Shown here: positions 11,645 through 22,175 of the stretch, in pieces
Layout of the letters: each line of letters starts with the position of its first letter
Position numbering within the stretch: position 1 is the stretch's first letter
Notes under the pieces: model-generated
Told to the model about the DNA's origin: nothing
Databases searched by the model: none
What the model saw: only the letters and a program-made list of their open reading frames with translations
DNA from: Ilyonectria destructans
Taxonomy: Eukaryota > Ascomycota > Sordariomycetes > Hypocreales > Nectriaceae
Length of the DNA stretch: 64,000 bases
Assembly (NCBI GenBank): GCA_020740775.1
Contig: JAHEWK010000011.1
Location: 1,116,001-1,180,000 of the forward strand
Direction: 5' to 3'
Position numbers and translations under genes: made by a program

Positions 11645-13468
11645 CTATGTAAAAGAGACTAAAGAAACTCTGCCTAGTTCCGTCTCTAGGTCTTCGACTG
11701 ACCGGAACGGGGTTCGGGGGCCAGTAGCGTCGAAGAAATTCGGCGCCAAGGCAGCGTGCACTGGAATGTAGGTAGCCGGCGATGCTTGCGGAGGAATTTT
11801 GCTCGGCGACGCTGCAATCGTGGAGGATTGTTTGATTGGCTTCACTTTGGTCTCGATGGCAGGATCATGTTTACCGTCAATGGTAGCGACTGATTTGACA
11901 CCATCGAAGTTTCCGGAAACTGTGGTACCGCCCTCCTCCATAGAGTAAAAGGGGTAGCCCAGAGCGGCATATGATGTAGCATCGATTGGTGTCTCCGGCG
12001 CTGGTTGTCCAGTGATGCGAGAAAATGACGACGTGTTGAGAATCTGGACGTTGAAAGTCACAGTCTTGGTAGTATCCCAACGAGTCTCCGTGCCTCGCAG
12101 TGGATCCTCGACGATGTTTTGCTTGATGAGGCCGCCTGGCGCCAAGTTCATTTCTGGCCCGGCACCGGTGCCGTCTGCCTTTGATGCATTGCCATGGCTG
12201 TCACTGGCCTGAGGCGCAACATAACCACCACGGAGTCTTAGGACTAAGTGTATGCAAGCGTCCTAGTAGGGTAAATACGATGTCAGCCATCGACCAGAAA
12301 CATTAGTCAAATCTCGGGGGCCATGACTAACCTGTCCAATGCCGAATTCCTCACAGGTACGATGGTCCGTTAGCTGCTTTCCAAGAAATATCAACTTTTG
12401 TTAGTCAACGGGTATTCCTTCTGTGTCCTGGATCTTGAACTTGAGATCTTCAATGAGCTGAGTCGGCTCTATTTCTATCGTGAGGGTCTTCCCGGTCAAG
12501 GTTTTGACGTAGATCTTCATGCCGCCTTGAAGCTTCAAGAGTAGGTCTACTGTTGAGCCCTGCCAAGTTTATTAGTACGCGACCTAAAACTGGAACAAAC
12601 AGTCTACTTACATCTTGGAGTCCACGCTCTCGGAGTATTTCATGATCTAGTAGTGGAGAAGAGTCAGCCCATCTCTATTCAATCGGACATTGGAATCACG
12701 AACCTGACAGTTTCCTACCGCCAAAGATAATGTTCCACGCCGGTAGCTTGTGGATACCTGGGTCCCGTTCGTACAATGCTGCCAGTAAACATTGCAGATG
12801 TCCACTCAGATTCACTGAAATGGTGTAGATTTTGCTGTTGGGCATCTTCACAAAGATTGTATCCTTTCGCGGTTCCTTTTCGGGAGTAATCTCAACCTGT
12901 ATGCCACCAACGACATCTTGTCCAGTGACCTGGGCCTCAATTGAGTGTCCCAACCCCATTGACATGGCGACAAATTGTCGGACCTGGCCGGTACTGTTGG
13001 CAATTCCATCGAGCCACTTCTGGTCAGGCACAACGACATAGTCCTGGATCGGCTTGTTCTGGCTTAGCTTCTGTCTCCTTTGTAAGGTCGTGGCTGATTC
13101 TCCACTGCGGGTTCTCCCGAAATGGCGTTGACGCCTCCGACATTTATCTTTATCGCATAGCGCTTCTTGGACTTGAATTTGATCCACATAGCCTCTCTCT
13201 CTTAATCCCGGGTTAGCAGAAGGTAGCTTCGAACGCGGCTTTGGAAATATTGCTTACGGTACATAGGAATGAACAGGCCACCCTTATCCACTATTTCTCG
13301 GGGCATCTTGTTGGCATAGTCCTTGACTTGGAAGAGCGGAAACTTCCCAATGTCAGGAGGGAGCTGAGATAGTTGTTGATTATCGGGCACCCGAACTGTG
13401 CGTCTGAAAGAGATGTCTAGATCCCCGAGAAGAACATGGTCCTGAGTCAACTTGTTTTGGGAGGCCAT
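11645..13468 (-). pseudogene. Tandem ubiquitin-like domain protein gene, disrupted
   Basis: Five exons (minus): 13258-13468, 12704-13200, 12612-12646, 12331-12559, 11645-12262, with good GT-AG introns. The layout is an N-terminal conserved region (YQREAMW across the first junction; RYAIKINVGGVNAISGEP; IQDYVVVPDQKWLDG), a divergent ubiquitin-like domain ending LLLKLQGG, a second 76-position ubiquitin unit starting [19 protein letters not shown] and ending HLVLRLRGG, then a C-terminal domain. Two lesions break it. Extra bases GA in GTGGAGAATC (13096-13105) shift the frame, giving a stop at 13064-13066. An in-frame TAA (12401-12403) sits at ubiquitin position 40, where Gln is invariant. Lys6, 11, 27, 29 and 48, the Leu8/Ile44/Val70 patch and the GG end remain recognisable; Lys33 and Lys63 are changed. 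Splice sites are preserved, so decay looks recent. Assembly error is the alternative. Confidence 0.85.
12401..12403 (-). other. In-frame TAA in the second ubiquitin unit
   Basis: On the minus strand the codon series reads GTT GAC TAA CAA AAG, aligning with Pro-Asp-Gln-Gln-Arg of ubiquitin (positions 38-42). A single C-to-T change of CAA, in the CpA context favoured by repeat-induced point mutation, would explain it. Confidence 0.85.
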
Positions 13469-14779
13469 GTTGTATTTTGGACACGGTTTATTTTACATGC
13501 ACCATGATGATGGTTGTTAAGATCAATAATTTTGCATTAGTTATGCGGCGCTGAGGGGTTTTATTTATCCTCGGTGCCTGGTAGATTGCCTGCGGATGCA
13601 TTTTGCCTTGGTGGCAAACCACGACCAAATATGCCTTGCCTTGGCAGCTGATTGTAAACGTTCCCAGCGCGTGTGCACACCAGTTCGCCCTGCCGTGGAT
13701 TAATTTCTTGGCCTTAATTCCAGTGACCTAGCCGTAGAAGCTTAGCTGATCTGGCTTGATAAGCAGCGTTTGCCAGTTCGCGAAGCTAGGTATGAGTGCA
13801 GAGTCAAGAAGCTTAGGATAATGTAAGGACCCGCCCCCCCCCGTATCGCCTCAGCTATCGTGACATTCACCAGAATTAAGATTCGGATTTTTAAAAAGAC
13901 TTCGATAAGTGCTATCAAAGTCTAGGCGATACATTGGTGAAGATGCTGATACGTTGGGGGTCGAAATGCTACTATGAGGTGCACCTAGCTGTGGTTGTGA
14001 GGTTAGCATGGCAAAATCAATGTGGTACTGTGTTAGTGAGAATCAAACGCCTATTTTAATCTTATGCTATGCGGGTATATTTGGACCGATAGCGCACTTA
14101 TCCCAACCGTGAAATTTTGTTCGAGTAATATGTCAGGGCTGGAAGCTAACGTATCGCGGCTGAACATTCGGGCCTGCTTTACGGAGTAATGGAGCTCGAG
14201 ACCAATGAGCCACAACACTAGTCACGCCCGACTAAGGTGAAGAAGAACACAACACTAGTCACGCCCGACTAAGCTGAAGAAGAAGTGAAATGAGCCGACC
14301 CGTGCCTTTTGTGGAAATTGGGACCGCATCCCCTCTGTTCAGCCAGGGCATCAAGTTTCGACGTCTCCGCGCTGATGCCTCTCTCTTGATCGAGCGATTC
14401 CCAAATTCTAACTTGCATCAGGTATGGAGGTGCTTCTGCTAGCCTCTGTGACAGATAGTAGAGTCTGCACCCGTATCAGAGCGTAAACCACCGCGAAACA
14501 AATATTCCCCAGTTTTTGTGCGTAATCGATCGATCTCCCCTGATATCGAACTGTGCCGCCAGGCTGGGAGCTATTCCCTCCGTAGTCCCCAATTTTTTTT
14601 ATTTGTATTGTGAACAGTTTGAGGATGCACGAGTTAAAGGCCTTAAAATTTGGCGATTTGACTGCAGTAGCTTGTGCTGCCCTGTTTCAGTTGTGCATGC
14701 CTTATGTAGGGCCAAGCAAATTATTCAATGTTTTCTGCACTACTGCTATGTGGCGTTTGCCGTGCCTTAGGTTTCACGT
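13469..14779. other. Intergenic, contains a 37-bp tandem duplication
   Basis: About 1.3 kb. It holds a C homopolymer near 13833 and the direct repeat listed separately. Open frames near 14516-14810 have no support. Confidence 0.6.
14211..14284. repeat. Two-copy 37-bp direct tandem repeat
   Basis: The unit begins CACAACACTAGTCACGCCCG and ends TGAAGAAGAA. Copies at 14211-14247 and 14248-14284 differ by one base (AAGGTG against AAGCTG). It lies outside any gene. Confidence 0.95.
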
Positions 14780-15050
14780 CTATAAATGGATGGTGCTCCT
14801 GTGTATTTAGATCCCATTACAATATCATAATATTGGAGTCAAGGTAAGGCCTCGAGACCAGATGAAGTCAAACAAAGTCAATGAATAACCCTTACTCAGC
14901 ATCTTGGCCTGAGCAAGTAGTGTGTGCAACGGTCCCTGCGGTAAACTTGGCCGAGGTTGAAGTGTTCCTCTCAGATCTGTCGGGTTCACATTTCCAAGCG
15001 GTGGAGACGCCTGTGGTGAGCGCAACTAATACAATAGAACGGAGTTTCAT
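14780..15050 (-). CDS. Possible small secreted protein (57 aa)
   Basis: Exon 14896-15050 encodes a clear signal-peptide-like start (MKLRSIVLVALTTGVSTA) followed by a Ser/Thr-rich stretch with two cysteines (WKCEPDRSERN and HTTCSGQDAE). The frame hits a stop at 14892 inside what looks like a GTAAGG donor. The best continuation is an intron 14799-14895 (97 nt, ...ACACAG) to a short exon ending STIHL and TAG at 14780-14782. It lies on the same strand and just downstream of two confirmed secreted TIL genes, which supports a small-secreted-protein neighbourhood. It is not a TIL domain. The second exon is weak, and the real protein may end or splice differently. Confidence 0.4.
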
Positions 15051-16183
15051 GTTGAGGGGAGATGGGTGCTTTCGTAAGGAACATCTCGTGAACTTCGATT
15101 TGAGTATTGAATTAAAGGACTTTACAAACAAGGTTGAGTCCCGCTGCTGGTCTCGAGGGATGCTCTGGGCCAGTTATATGTCATCCCACGTCAGCCAGGT
15201 GTGGATACACTGGCCTGTTGGTGTTGGAACTATCGAATTTCAGCAGCGGGAATAGGAAGCTACCTGCAGTGGAGTGAAATCTACAATATCTCTCGGGAAG
15301 TGGTCCCGTCGCCGTGAAAGCTAATATATGGACCGAGATTAAATAGGAAGGAGGATCGGCCACGGGGGGTGTAGGGGCCTTGGAACGAGAGAAGTCATTT
15401 CCAACGTCGCTTTCCCTGTCTGCGAAGACACCCGCGGTTGGGAGGTGCTGTTGGACGGAGCTGAAGCCTGCTGACCGCTCATGCATCTCCGAAGCACCCC
15501 GGAGCTCGGACAAAAATGGAAGCACTTCCGCTTCATGCCGCCCGCGTGATGTGAGGCAACCAAGTTCTAACCGTTGGGGGTTGTGGGTACTCTGGGTAAA
15601 CTTCAAATGGTGGTTTGGGCAAGGTGGATCTCATAGCGGCCGGATCAAGAGTACTATTGTGAACGATTCATCCCCATCCCACTCAAAGAATTTCCGAGAA
15701 ACGCACTGAGTGGTGCTTAAATTCAGGGCTCTACGTGTTTAACGCTATGATTTTGGTATTTCAAACCGTTATAACGACCGGAAGACAAAGGTCAAGGATG
15801 GATTGCGTGGAAAGAAGTAGACTACTTTGAGATCCATCGCTCTTCTCAATTTCACAATCTGTCCTAAATTTCACAATCTGTCCTAATGCCGCTGAAAAGA
15901 AGTCGAGCATATTTAGCATATATTTCCAGGCATATTTGCTAGCTTAGACAATTAATATTTCTAAGCCCTCAAATAGGGCATTCTGGTCCATTCACTATGG
16001 CTATCAAGACAAACTACACAGATATCGGGAGAAACAAAAATATAGATTAATCGAAGCCCTTGCGGCCCATAATATTAAGAAACAAACGTTGGTTATGTCT
16101 GTTTCTTGCAAAAGAAATAGATATGAGATTCACAAGGCTCGACTTGTAGGACCTTTCATTGAAAAGTAGCCTCCACGTGTACA
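15051..16183. other. Intergenic, no gene supported
   Basis: About 1.1 kb between the possible small secreted protein and the first TIL gene. It includes a short duplication of CAATTTCACAATCTGTCCTA-like sequence near 15848-15885. Other open frames (15181-15709, both strands) lack motifs. Confidence 0.55.
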
Positions 16184-16542
16184 CTAACAGGAAGTTGGCG
16201 GCACACAAGATCCGGACTATCATCACGTTAGGTTTGTAGTTTGTACTTGGCCTGTCAATCAAAATTTACTCACACTGTTAAGCAGTAAACCTCGCAGGCA
16301 CTGACACCTTTCAACGCATTGCAGTGTGCAAAACTTGGGCGGAGGCTTGCCGCACCGGAGAGGACATGCTGTCCCGCACTGGGTGTACACTGAATTTTCC
16401 TATAAAAAGGATTAACCGATGTCGGCGTAGCCTAGCATGAGACCAGTAACTGTTCACTTACTGGGCAATCAGTCCGTTTCTCCTGCAGGGGGCTAGCCAC
16501 GACTGCAGTAATCAAAAGAAATATAACAGATGATAGCTTCAT
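16184..16542 (-). CDS. Secreted TIL-type (trypsin-inhibitor-like) ten-cysteine protein A
   Basis: 79-residue secreted protein from three exons (minus): 16462-16542, 16274-16399, 16184-16216. Introns are 16400-16461 (GTAAGT...TATAG) and 16217-16273 (GTGAGT, CTAAC branch, GATAG), both phase 0. Residues 1-16 form a signal peptide (MKLSSVIFLLITAVVA), followed by a dibasic Lys22-Arg23 that may be a Kex2-type processing site. The mature part has exactly ten cysteines in the TIL order: the first closes exon 1 (TDCP), then QCGTACPLRC, FCTLQC, RCQC, and the final SGSCVPPTSC. Joining exon 3 is what supplies cysteines nine and ten, which supports the model. TIL domains usually inhibit serine proteases by a five-disulfide fold; the target is unknown. 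Same strand and same exon plan as TIL protein B 1.2 kb away. Confidence 0.87.
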
Positions 16543-17742
16543 TGTGAAGTTCACAGCTGGTGAAATAAGACGTAGCAGTACAGTGGTGGATAAGGGGTTA
16601 TCGAAACTATCACTCCCTTCAAGTAAATGGAAACTTTTCGGACAAAATGATCAAGTAGAGAACTAATCGAGATCGAAGGAAGTGCTGGTTAGGGGAGTGG
16701 GCGGGTGCCTAAATATACCACAACCACCTTTCACCGTCACCTTGGAAAGGTTCATATTTATGGGGGTCAAATGAACAAAAGACGTGTTATAATTGGTCAT
16801 TCCAGTCGTATTTCTCCAAAGTGGTCTACATTTATGTTTTAGGACGGATCATCCCAAGCCACCCGAGTCGACACACTTGTACTCTCCTCCCTTGTCATTG
16901 TCTTGGTTACAGCTAGGTCTTTAAGACGAATACGAGAAATTGAAATCAAGAGTATCCAGGTATACCTTTGACTGCACACAAGAAGTCATTCGGCACCTTC
17001 CAGATATTAAAGCCCCTTGCGAGAAAAACCGAGAAGAGGGTACATGCGCAAGGTTTCGTTACGATAGAGGAGTCCCACGTATGTAAAGGATTCTTCGTTT
17101 ACATTTTTAAGAATAAATAAAGAGATAAATGGGTACTCAGAGTAAGACAAAACTGGTGAGCTTAGTACACATTTAGAGCCTTTTCAGTGCGTGTTGACCA
17201 CTGGATGTGAGATGTTACCGCATTTGCCGCACCCTCGTTAGCGGCGGCATTCCATTGAGCGTGTGGATGGAATAAATCGGGCCGACTGAGTTAGACATTT
17301 CCATGTAGATCATCATATAGAAATAAGAGCCAAGACCCCAGGAATACGGCATGAAGCCGATATGATGTACGAGGTGGTTTCCTCATGCGCCAGGATCGAC
17401 CCGACTGCCCTCTTTGGCTAACTACATGATTCACTAGAAATTTACCACGTCACACGGCTCAACGACCCCATTTTTCAGTAAGAGACATTATGCTGAAATG
17501 GCACAAGCAGACGTGGGTGACTGGGCCTCTACAGTGTCAACATGCGTTTCTTTAACACCACTAGGAAAGAATACGCCTGGAGTACCCGAGGCTTATTTTC
17601 ATATACTCTATCACGATTTGGAAATTGCGAACTATGCAGTTATCATTTCCACTTTCTCTCAAAGTAATAAGCAATACACCCCCGATTATTTCTTGAATAC
17701 TTTTATTTGGGGTACCTTCAGTTATGAAGCAGGCTCTGCAAA
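16543..17742. other. Intergenic between the two TIL genes
   Basis: 1.2 kb. Minus-strand TATATTTA near 16713-16720 is a plausible promoter element for TIL protein A. A plus-strand cysteine-containing peptide near 16975-17085 and an open frame at 17498-17758 were examined and not accepted. Confidence 0.55.
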
Positions 17743-18137
17743 TCAACACTTGGACTGAGGTATACAGGTTCCTCCCGATTTCTATCTTGAGTTAGTAATT
17801 AAATCCTAGGTTTCAAATGAATTACAACTTACATTTCGGACGTAGCCACTTTTGCAGAAGCAACCTGATTGACACATGTCTATGCATATCGTATCGGGAG
17901 GTGTGGTACAGGTTTGTGGACACGCTGTTCCACAGTCTGACCACACTTCGTTTTTCTGCATCGAAGTGTGAGTCTGAGTGCATCTAACCCGAAAATCGAT
18001 ATTGAGCATTGATTACTTACCCCGGTACATTTTGGATTTGCTGCTTTCTTCACAAGTGGAGTGGTTGGCTTCGCAGGCACAGGACTAGCTATGATCCCTG
18101 CAACAAAAAAAAATACAATAAAACTTGGTAAATTCAT
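17743..18137 (-). CDS. Secreted TIL-type (trypsin-inhibitor-like) ten-cysteine protein B
   Basis: 92-residue secreted protein from three exons (minus): 18021-18137, 17833-17955, 17743-17781. Introns are 17956-18020 (GTAAGT...ATGCAG) and 17782-17832 (GTAAGT, ACTAAC branch, AGATAG), both phase 0. The signal peptide is about residues 1-18 (MNLPSFIVFFFVAGIIAS), then a Pro/Lys-rich pro-segment with Lys30-Lys31. The ten-cysteine TIL pattern is complete: NPKC, WSDCGTACPQTC, ICIDMCQSGCFCKSGYVRN and, from exon 3, KSGGTCIPQSKC. 'GCFCK.GYVRN' is the most typical TIL signature. Predicted role: extracellular serine-protease inhibition, in defence, competition or host interaction (family inference). Reading through the second intron gives a false end (VSCNSFET). 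It shares exon architecture with TIL protein A but little sequence beyond the cysteines, suggesting an old tandem duplication. Confidence 0.9.
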
Positions 18138-20422
18138 TTTGAGTTCGATATTGATGGCTCAATTATGCGTGGTGGCGATCAAGTGGATGGTTGCATGAAA
18201 ATTGGTATAATATGTTGGTTGGTGTGTTGGAGTCTCGAGACATTACTTATCTGTTCAAGGATTGCGATTTAAATATATCACAAGCTATCCCTTCCAACCA
18301 CGTTCAGAAAGTTCAGTGGCACATTCCTCAATGGTCAGCTGAAAGCGATGCGATTATCGCATTCCAGTCTAACCGGTTCACTTCAGCTATGACGTTCGAG
18401 CTTACCATTCCGGGGCGGCCCTTCCCGATCCATTCGGTCATAATGCCGAGGTCTTCCCCTTTCTGTCATTATTGACTTTCATCTGTAAAAGCCAAATCCT
18501 AAAACTTAAGACTATCTTTAGATTAAAACCGCCGGAGCTCTTGTTACGCAACACCTGCTGATTTATGTACAGCCGCATTCCAATTGGTGGTGTAATTCCT
18601 GGGGCACGAACATTTAATCGTTCGGGCTGGCAGGGCGACACTGACTCACGCGTATGAGCGGATACATGAAGAGATGTAAAGGATCTCCATATGCGGGTAG
18701 CTAAGACCAATTCAGAATAAGGTCTAAGAATCGAGATCTCTACCATATCCTTCTTGCCACCGTGGTACACGTCATGTTTGAGAATGGTTAAGGTTGGAGA
18801 CAAAGTCGGTCATCAAGACGGGTGGCAAAGGCAGGGAGGGTCGATCGGAAGGTTAACTACGCCAACCAAACCCTATCGGGCTCTACTGCCAGATCTTCTA
18901 GTGCTAGGCATGTTGTTTGCTTCCGATCCACTTTGTGGGATCTAGATACCGCGTTAATTTGATCTTTGAAGGTGCCAAAGAGCCCATTGCCTACAAGTCA
19001 TTCAACTTCTCCATCTTGACACTTTCCCACCCTTCAACCTAACAAGCTCAACATTACGGAGGGCCAATGTGCCATGATAGCACCGGCAAAATTAAGCTCA
19101 TGCGCCGCTCGTTCCTGTTCACTAGTCACTACTTAAGCGATGAGGCTTTCGCCAACGCCAGATCTCCGTATCGTGGTGGAGATTTCGGCCGGAAGGAAAG
19201 TTCGGGAGACGTAAAGCCCCTCTGTGTCTAGTGAAGTTCGCTGTCATGCTGCGGGGATTAGTTGAGATTTTATGACGGGTGTTTGGTAGTGGCTCGCCCA
19301 GACACTAGAGCGGATGCAGCTTAACTGCTCAGCCTCACGCCAATATTCTCGTGTTTCAGTGCAAATTACGGGACACAGGAATGGAATCAACAACGATAAA
19401 TCACACGATGAGTCCCAAAGTTTACACATTTTGCGCGCCTTGGGAGAGAGAAGAGTGAAGATGGGCACTGTGTCAGGGATTCAAGGTCTTTGGGGGAAAA
19501 ACAGGGAAAATTGAAGCTTTTTGTATTTTCGGGAAGAAGCCCACGGCCGGCTGTCTCCTTTGAGATATCCTGCCTTAGCCGGGGCTATTGGCTCGATATG
19601 GTGAGTCAGTTTTGCCGTCTTCTAGGGAGGTTTTGAGGTAGCAGATTGATCTGTCCGTGATGATCAGCTATTGTCTACAGAATGCCCAATTAACAGTAGT
19701 TTTCGCCACTGATGCGGCATTCCCTTTGGAATCATTTGGTTAGATGATATCCATAGCGGTATTACCAATATCCTGTCTCTTTTATTCATTTCCATCATCT
19801 TCAATCTCAGCTTCCGCAGGCGCACCGCCACCACAGCCTTCATCAGCCTTTGGGTGGGCGTAAGCATGTGTTTTTACTTAGCCATGATTCGTACTACTGA
19901 AGCCAAAGTGATTCAGCTCTATCTCCCCCAGCATACGTTGGCACTTTTGCTATGGCAGTCATCCATAGCATGATGGCTAGTACTTACTGGATCCATCGCT
20001 GCGGGACTGCTAGTACCGAAATGATGATGGGAAACCAGGGAAGTTCTACCGGCGTATCTCTTCTGGCATACTTTCAATTCTCTTGTCCTTGGACGTTTTT
20101 ATTCATCAAATGGAATCAATTTTCCACTCAGTGCTATGGGAAATTCACCAATCCACCGCTTTTGGGCCTTGATAATGTCATCCAGACACTTTGACTTGCT
20201 TATCTATGGTTCGACAAGGGTAGGGCATGGAAAAAGCAATTGTGTGTTATTTTAGCCGATTTTGCACCGTCACCCAACCAGGGCGACGCGAACAACGCAA
20301 TCGCTCAACAACGCCACAGACGAGTTGCGGGGTAACCATATAACGCAAAGGAGAGACCTCACACAGATATCGAACGCGGCATTTGCTCGCGTTCTCTGCG
20401 TCTGTTCGCCCAGTCACAAGAG
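18138..20422. other. Intergenic, with a possible membrane-protein relic
   Basis: 2.3 kb without a supported gene. Minus-strand TATATTTA near 18271 lies about 135 bp upstream of TIL protein B. Plus frame 19740-20200 encodes hydrophobic, helix-like segments interrupted by stops at 19971 and 20022; see the findings. Confidence 0.5.
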
Positions 20423-21871
20423 ATGCCGCCCAACAAAGCCGCTGCCCCCGCCTGGCAAGGAGCCCCTCCAGTATCCGAGGACGGGTTTGCCTTTGTCAAC
20501 GGAGATTTCTTCGCTGACGCATCCGGCCAGAATCAGCACCGCCGCGCTACTGTCGCCGAGATCAAGGAACACTTCACGTCGGGTAGCGACAGAGATCATC
20601 CCGCCCACTGGTTCGAGGCGCAGCTTATCCACTATGGCCTCAAGCCAACCAAGGCCAAGGCCGTGGGCCGAATGCGGCTGCTAGATGCCAGCAAGGATGG
20701 GAAGTTGACAGTGCCGCCGAGTATCACTCAACTGGAGAGCAAGCTGAAGAAAGAGTGGATAAAAAAAGACAGGGAGGCCAAGAAGGCTCTGAAGGGCACG
20801 AGTGTTCCGGAGACGAAGGCTGCCGGGGTCAAGAGGAAGGCCGGGGACAATGCCAGTGTGAATGATCCTCCCGCGAAGAAGGCAAAGACGACAACAGCCA
20901 AGGCCAAGGCAGCACTCAAGGAGAAGCCAAAACCAGTTGCGAAGACTGCTACCCCCAAGGCGAAGGCGGCGCCAAAAGCTGCGAAGACTGCTACCCCCAA
21001 GGCCAAGGCGGCGCCAAAAGCTGCGACTGCAAGCGCATCTAAGGCCAAGGCAAAGCCTGTTGCAAAGACAACGAAGACTGCTACCCCCAAGACGGAGGCC
21101 GTTCCAAAGGCTACATCTAGCGCTGCTCGTCGAGGTACTCTATCGCAGGGACCGGGTCGCAGCACGCCCTCAACACTTCCATCCCCAGCACCAGTGCCTC
21201 AACCTAGGCCGATCCAAACGGCACGACGAAGCGGTGCCTTCATGGCACGGGGCCGGATACCAGCGCCCGTTGCCCAACCCGCCTGGGGCGACGGCTATGC
21301 CAGATACGACGACAATAGGCACAGCCCATTTAATGAGTCTCCTCCGCCTTATACCGAATATGACGACGACGATGACGATGATGACGATGATGGCGACGAC
21401 ACCTACGGCCACGACGTCACCCTGAGACCCCTCGGCCTCATCAATGGGAGCTACGGCATTACTAGCTCTTACGTTACCTCCGAATGGTCCTGCTACGGCT
21501 CGGACTTCGATTTGGAACTCCGCCTCGCTGGCAACAGTCTATGGGGCCGCTTTGACTTTGGAGTCGTCGAAGGTGTCATGTACTTTGAGAGGCGGCCGCG
21601 AGCCGCATCGCGTGATTCCGTGCCATTTATCTGGCGTGGTCGTGAAGATCAGGGTCCAATCATCTACGGCGATCATAACAGTGGCTGGCTCACGTTCCTG
21701 GGCGATGGCCGCATTGAGGGATCCATCGATTACCAGAGACTCAACTTCCGAGGCCGGCGGGCCCCAGACGAGGGGACGGGGGGCGGAACTTCTGTCTACA
21801 CTTTGGAGAATGAGTGGGATGGGTATTCGGAGGATCGGTATGAAAACGAGAGGGTATCTCGTTGGCGGTGA
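20423..21871 (+). CDS. Lys/Ala/Pro-repeat protein with acidic tract, unknown function
   Basis: Single-exon gene, 482 residues. Residues ~1-110 form a compact part with HWFEAQLIHYGLKPTKAKAV, a motif I recall from uncharacterised fungal proteins. About residues 110-235 is strongly basic and low-complexity, histone-H1-like, with repeats of the type KTATPKAKAAPKA and a likely nuclear signal (PPAKKAKT). A Pro/Arg-rich linker follows, then an acidic run of about nine Asp (around nt 21361-21395). The C-terminal ~150 residues look beta-rich (LGLINGSYGITSSYV, GSDFDLELRLAGNSLWGRFD). A nuclear, nucleic-acid- or chromatin-associated role is only an inference from composition. The start is the first in-frame ATG of the open frame. 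No catalytic motif was seen. Confidence 0.8.
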   Translation: MPPNKAAAPAWQGAPPVSEDGFAFVNGDFFADASGQNQHRRATVAEIKEHFTSGSDRDHPAHWFEAQLIHYGLKPTKAKAVGRMRLLDASKDGKLTVPPSITQLESKLKKEWIKKDREAKKALKGTSVPETKAAGVKRKAGDNASVNDPPAKKAKTTTAKAKAALKEKPKPVAKTATPKAKAAPKAAKTATPKAKAAPKAATASASKAKAKPVAKTTKTATPKTEAVPKATSSAARRGTLSQGPGRSTPSTLPSPAPVPQPRPIQTARRSGAFMARGRIPAPVAQPAWGDGYARYDDNRHSPFNESPPPYTEYDDDDDDDDDDGDDTYGHDVTLRPLGLINGSYGITSSYVTSEWSCYGSDFDLELRLAGNSLWGRFDFGVVEGVMYFERRPRAASRDSVPFIWRGREDQGPIIYGDHNSGWLTFLGDGRIEGSIDYQRLNFRGRRAPDEGTGGGTSVYTLENEWDGYSEDRYENERVSRWR

Positions 21872-22175
21872 GAGACGGCGTTCGAACGTTCCTTTTCTTG
21901 TTTGTGTAAACTACTTTTTGCGATTTGCAGTCGTTGGTGTGTGTACTTGGAGGGGTAATAATTAAACCTGGGCCACAGTTTGTGACAATAGATTGAGCGG
22001 ATTTAAGGTGTCACAATCGAATTTCTTATGACGTTCTTTTCTTCTTCTTCATTACTCAAAGCCTGGTCATTGTCTAAGGCTGGCGGGTTTCGTATTATGA
22101 TTCTCCAAGACTAGAAGGCTGCCCTAGTCTAAATGAGCGTAATTAAACCCTAATATTAAGGAAAACAGAGAGTAT
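21872..22175. terminator. Convergent 3' region
   Basis: 304 bp between the stop codons of two converging genes. It is rich in CTTCTTCTTC-type pyrimidines and AT near 22017-22170, as expected for shared 3' UTR and polyadenylation sequence. Confidence 0.5.

Noticed and set aside
16900..17085. Plus-strand hydrophobic stretch followed by a peptide with DC...PC...TC pattern
   Set aside because: It looks like a secreted-protein fragment, but there is no start codon (ATG is followed at once by TAG) and the frame is broken; not enough for even a pseudogene call.
17498..17758. 86-codon plus frame overlapping the last exon of TIL protein B
   Set aside because: The antisense spliced TIL gene explains the region better; the frame has no signal peptide or motif.
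20728..21425. Long alternative and antisense frames over the Lys/Ala-rich gene
   Set aside because: They arise from the repetitive GC-rich codons of the real gene.
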